64,000 nt of DNA, from contig MU405296.1 of assembly GCA_022836615.1 (NCBI GenBank), forward strand, positions 1 through 64,000, written 5' to 3'. The translations under genes were made by a program, and so were the position numbers. The notes beneath the pieces are model-generated. The model searched no databases. It saw nothing but the letters and a program-made list of their open reading frames with translations, and was not told where the DNA came from. This stretch comes from Annulohypoxylon bovei var. microspora. Taxonomy: Eukaryota; Ascomycota; Sordariomycetes; Xylariales; Hypoxylaceae. Shown here piece after piece: positions 61,330 through 64,000 of this stretch (the first letter of the stretch is position 1; each line of letters opens with the position of its first letter).

Positions 61330-61794
61330 GTTTTATAAATTTAAGAAAGCGTTAATAAATATTTTTAATATATAAGATAATTATTTATTTAAAGGATATA
61401 TTATTTATTACGTAATTAAAAGGTTAATTAAAAAATAAGGTTTTTTTAAAATGATAAATAATAAAATTAAAAACCATTGGTGCTTAGACTAGACTTTGGG
61501 AATTTGTGGGGTGGGGTAAAAAAAAAGATATAACGCGTTTAATTAGTTAAAAAATGATGTGGTTAAAAAGGTACAAACGAAATTCCTAAATACTGGTTTA
61601 AGCTCGCTGAGATAACTCTTACCTTCCAAAGGTTTAGCTGGCCAACTATTGTAATAAACCACAGCATATCTTAATCCATTCAACGCCTTTACACATAATC
61701 CCACAAATAACCAGTTAGCTTTACAGCTCCATTGCTTATCCCAACAACGCTTTCCAAGCGTATAATGCTTTTCAAGCTCCAACGCTCTCCATAC

Positions 61795-62330
61795 TCAAAA
61801 GAACATCCGCATCACCTTGGATTCATCTCCTGATCCATCAACCTCGTAGGCTTCACCAGCCTTACTATTACCACTGCAGCAGTCTTGGCGAATATATCTA
61901 AGCTTCCCGTACTTCCAATATCTCTTACCATCCTGATCCGTGATATGGCTATCACCCTTGCCAGTTGCCCTGCCAATGCAGCTGCAAAACTCCAGCAAAA
62001 TACGCTACCAAATAATCCATTCCTTAACACCGCAAATAAAACGTGCCCACATTTGTGTATCCGTGGTTTTATTTTTAAGGCCGCGAATAAAATGTGTTCG
62101 AATTTATATATCCGAGATTTTATTTTTTATATCATTATTTCGATTAACCGTAACAAAATTACCACCATTATATAGGTTTATATCATTCGTTAATAAAGGT
62201 GAAAATGATAACGTTATATCATTAAAGTTCTCATGCTTGATCGTCAACTTTTTCAAGGCTTTCTCCAACCTGTTAACTTAAGCTTACAACAAGGCAATAT
62301 CCCCAAATCCCGATCCCAATGCCATTAATC
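61795..62330 (-). pseudogene. Gag-like remnant with damaged zinc knuckle
   Basis: On the minus strand, from about 62322, a frame begins MALGSGFGDIALL. It is interrupted by two TAA codons and then reads VNRLEKALKKLTIKHENFND, a coiled-coil start typical of gag proteins. Further down (about 61885-61930) YWKYGKLRYIRQDC has the spacing of a CCHC zinc knuckle (C-x2-C-x4-H-x4-C). There the first and second Cys and the His are all Tyr, and only the last Cys remains. Each substitution (TGT or TGC to TAT or TAC, CAT to TAT) and each stop (CAA to TAA) fits a single RIP-type transition. Position next to the 5' LTR supports gag. Confidence 0.7.
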
Positions 62331-62408
62331 CCCCCCCTCCAGGCCAAAAGGCTTGAAAACGTAACCTAATCCTTTAAATAAATACTTAAAACGGAGGAGG
62401 TGTTACCA

Positions 62409-62597
62409 TGAAAATAATAAATTACATAACATTTACGTATAATACCGTATGATATATTATAATTTTATAATTATATAAATATATAAATTATTAACTTTTA
62501 ATTTTAAATAAACGTAACTTTATATAACATAAGCCACACAAAGCCACATAAAGTTATAAAGCGCCTTTTAATTAATAAAACCTTTTTATTATTAATA
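62409..62597 (-). repeat. 5' LTR of the small element, heavily RIP-damaged
   Basis: 189 bp, aligning without gaps to 43542-43730 and 60252-60440. Most Cs and Gs of the solo copy are T or A here, while blocks such as AAGCCACACAAAGCCACATAAAG survive. Confidence 0.9.
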
Positions 62598-62602
62598 ATA
62601 AT

Positions 62603-64000
62603 TAATATTTTTTTTATAATTAAATCTTTAATTATAAAAAAATTTCCATAAATATTAAAATTAACCATGACGTTTTATAACCATAATAATTTTAATAAAA
62701 ACGTTATATTATTTTTTTTAATTAATAATTAAATAATAATTTAAATTAATTTAAATATTTTTTCCATTATTACATTAAACACCATAAATTTTAAAATAAA
62801 ATTAAAATTTTTAAATAAATTTAATAAAATAAATCTTTAAACTTTAAAATTTATTAATAATCGTTTATATAATTTAATTTTATTTATTAACGTTACATTA
62901 ATTAAATTAACATTTAATTTTTAATTTACGAAAATTAATTTTATATTAAATATATACGAAATAACTTAATTATTTTTCGTAAATTTAATAATTAATATAA
63001 TTTAATATATTTTAATTAATTTAATAATTATAAATAATAATTTTATAACTTTTTTTTTTATTATTATATATCGTTTTACCATTTTATAAGCTTTTTTTTT
63101 AATTTTAATTAATAAATGTTTTAAATTCTTATAAAAATCCAAGCTTATTTATAATAAATTTAATAATATTATATTTATTTTATTTTATTTTAAAAAATTC
63201 TTATAATTAAAAAAACCTTTATTTTATTAAACACGCATTTTTATAAATGGTTTAAAAGCTTGTTTTATAATTTTTAATTTACGTGGTTTTTTAAATTTTT
63301 TATAATATAAATATTTTAATAAATCGTTAATTAATAATAAAATTAAAACAATTATATTTTTAATTTTACATTTTTTATTTAAAAATATAATTATAATTAA
63401 TAAAGATTATAAAATAAATATTTTTATTTTTAATTTTTTATTTAATTTTAATTTATTTTTTAAAATTATTTCTTTTTAAATAATCATGGAATATAATTCC
63501 ATAATAATTATTTTATCCACTTATATATATTATTTATTTTCATTTAAATAATCATTTAAAAATTATTTATAATATAATTATATAAATTTTAATTAAATTT
63601 CTTATATAAATAAAAATATAATTTTATTATATTTATTTATAAAAATAATTATTTTTTATAAATATATTTATTCCCACCATTTTAATTATTTTTCCTTTAA
63701 TATTTTATAATAAATTTATAAATAATTTTTATTTCCATAATAAAAATAAACACATTTTCTTAAACTTATAATTTTAATTTCATTTATAATAAAATACTTT
63801 AATAATTCTTATAAAAGCAATGTTAATAAGCTTTTATACTTCGTTTTTTTTTTAATACTTTTATTATTTTAATGAATTTTTAAATGATTTTTATATATTT
63901 TATAATAAAATTCGTTAATTTTAAACTTATATTAATAATCTTAATTAACTTTAAATCGTTTTTTATAAATTTTAATAAATTAATTATATAATAAATATAA
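62603..64000. repeat. RIP-damaged AT-rich repeat, unidentified
   Basis: Nearly pure A/T sequence up to the window end with no frame or recognisable ends. It is probably continuous with 57308-60246 if the LTR element is removed. Confidence 0.5.

Larger units (their letters stand above)
60252..62597 (-). mobile_element. Small LTR retrotransposon with gag remnant, partly RIP-damaged
   Basis: LTRs of exactly 189 bp at 60252-60440 and 62409-62597 are flanked by a perfect 5-bp duplication ATAAT (60247-60251 and 62598-62602). Orientation is minus: directly inside the right LTR the minus strand reads TGGTAACACC, a primer-binding site beginning with TGG. Inside the left LTR there is a purine-rich stretch (AGGAGAGCG). 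The total length is 2346 bp, too short for a full pol gene. I see only a gag-like region and repeats, so this is a non-autonomous or deleted element. The internal part ranges from lightly to heavily damaged. The family is shared with the solo LTR at 43542-43730. Confidence 0.88.

Noticed and set aside
1..64000. CRISPR arrays, bacterial operons, rRNA or tRNA genes
   Set aside because: No regularly spaced repeats with unique spacers and no structural RNA pattern were seen; gene structure is eukaryotic throughout.

Overview
The window is nuclear DNA of a filamentous ascomycete (Pezizomycotina, most likely a Sordariomycete). Evidence: short 46-68 bp introns with GTAAGT-type donors, CTAA-type branch sites and YAG acceptors; fungus-specific families (Git3/Gpr1-type GPCR, fungal kinase-vWA protein, fungal CorA-like protein); dispersed copies of the palindrome ACCTAGGT; and a strongly AT-rich block carrying C-to-T/G-to-A damage of the repeat-induced point mutation (RIP) kind. 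Genes were assembled by hand from open frames and splice signals. Several open frames begin at TTG/GTG/CTG, so starts were moved to an ATG or an upstream exon.

Layout. 1-5 kb: a foldback/TIR element at the left edge, then no convincing gene. 5-13 kb: class I glutamine amidotransferase (+), seven-helix GPCR (-), GNAT acetyltransferase (+). 13.7-21.1 kb: broken aldo/keto reductase (-), FAD monooxygenase-like protein (-), YwbE-domain/zinc-finger protein (-), alpha/beta hydrolase (+). 21-25 kb: gene-poor. 25-34 kb: kinesin-14-like motor (-), mitochondrial ribosomal protein bS21m (-) divergent from an RBM25-type splicing factor (+), and a crotonase with a peroxisomal SKL end (+). 34-41.4 kb: three minus-strand genes of fungus-specific type: a kinase-vWA protein with an apparent one-base frameshift, a CorA-like membrane protein, and a 147-residue protein of unknown role. 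41.4-46.3 kb: gene-poor, with a clean solo LTR. 46.3-48.3 kb: single-pass membrane protein with SH3 and proline-rich tail (-).

From about 49.9 kb to the end the sequence becomes extremely AT-rich and loses all intact genes. It holds a full-length RIP-damaged Gypsy-type LTR retrotransposon (50819-56487, minus strand), an undamaged 723-bp TIR element with an 8-bp target duplication, and a 2.35-kb minus-strand LTR element (60252-62597). The LTRs of the last element belong to the same family as the solo LTR in the gene-rich part. The three LTR copies, all 189 bp, form a graded series of RIP damage.

The genes do not form one pathway. Housekeeping genes are interleaved with accessory fungal families, and the window ends in a retrotransposon-filled heterochromatic block. 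No wholly new system is demonstrated. The best leads are the dated mobile-element series, the nested post-RIP insertion, the frameshifted kinase-vWA gene beside the CorA-like gene, and the RIP-type nonsense changes in the reductase pseudogene outside the AT-rich block.
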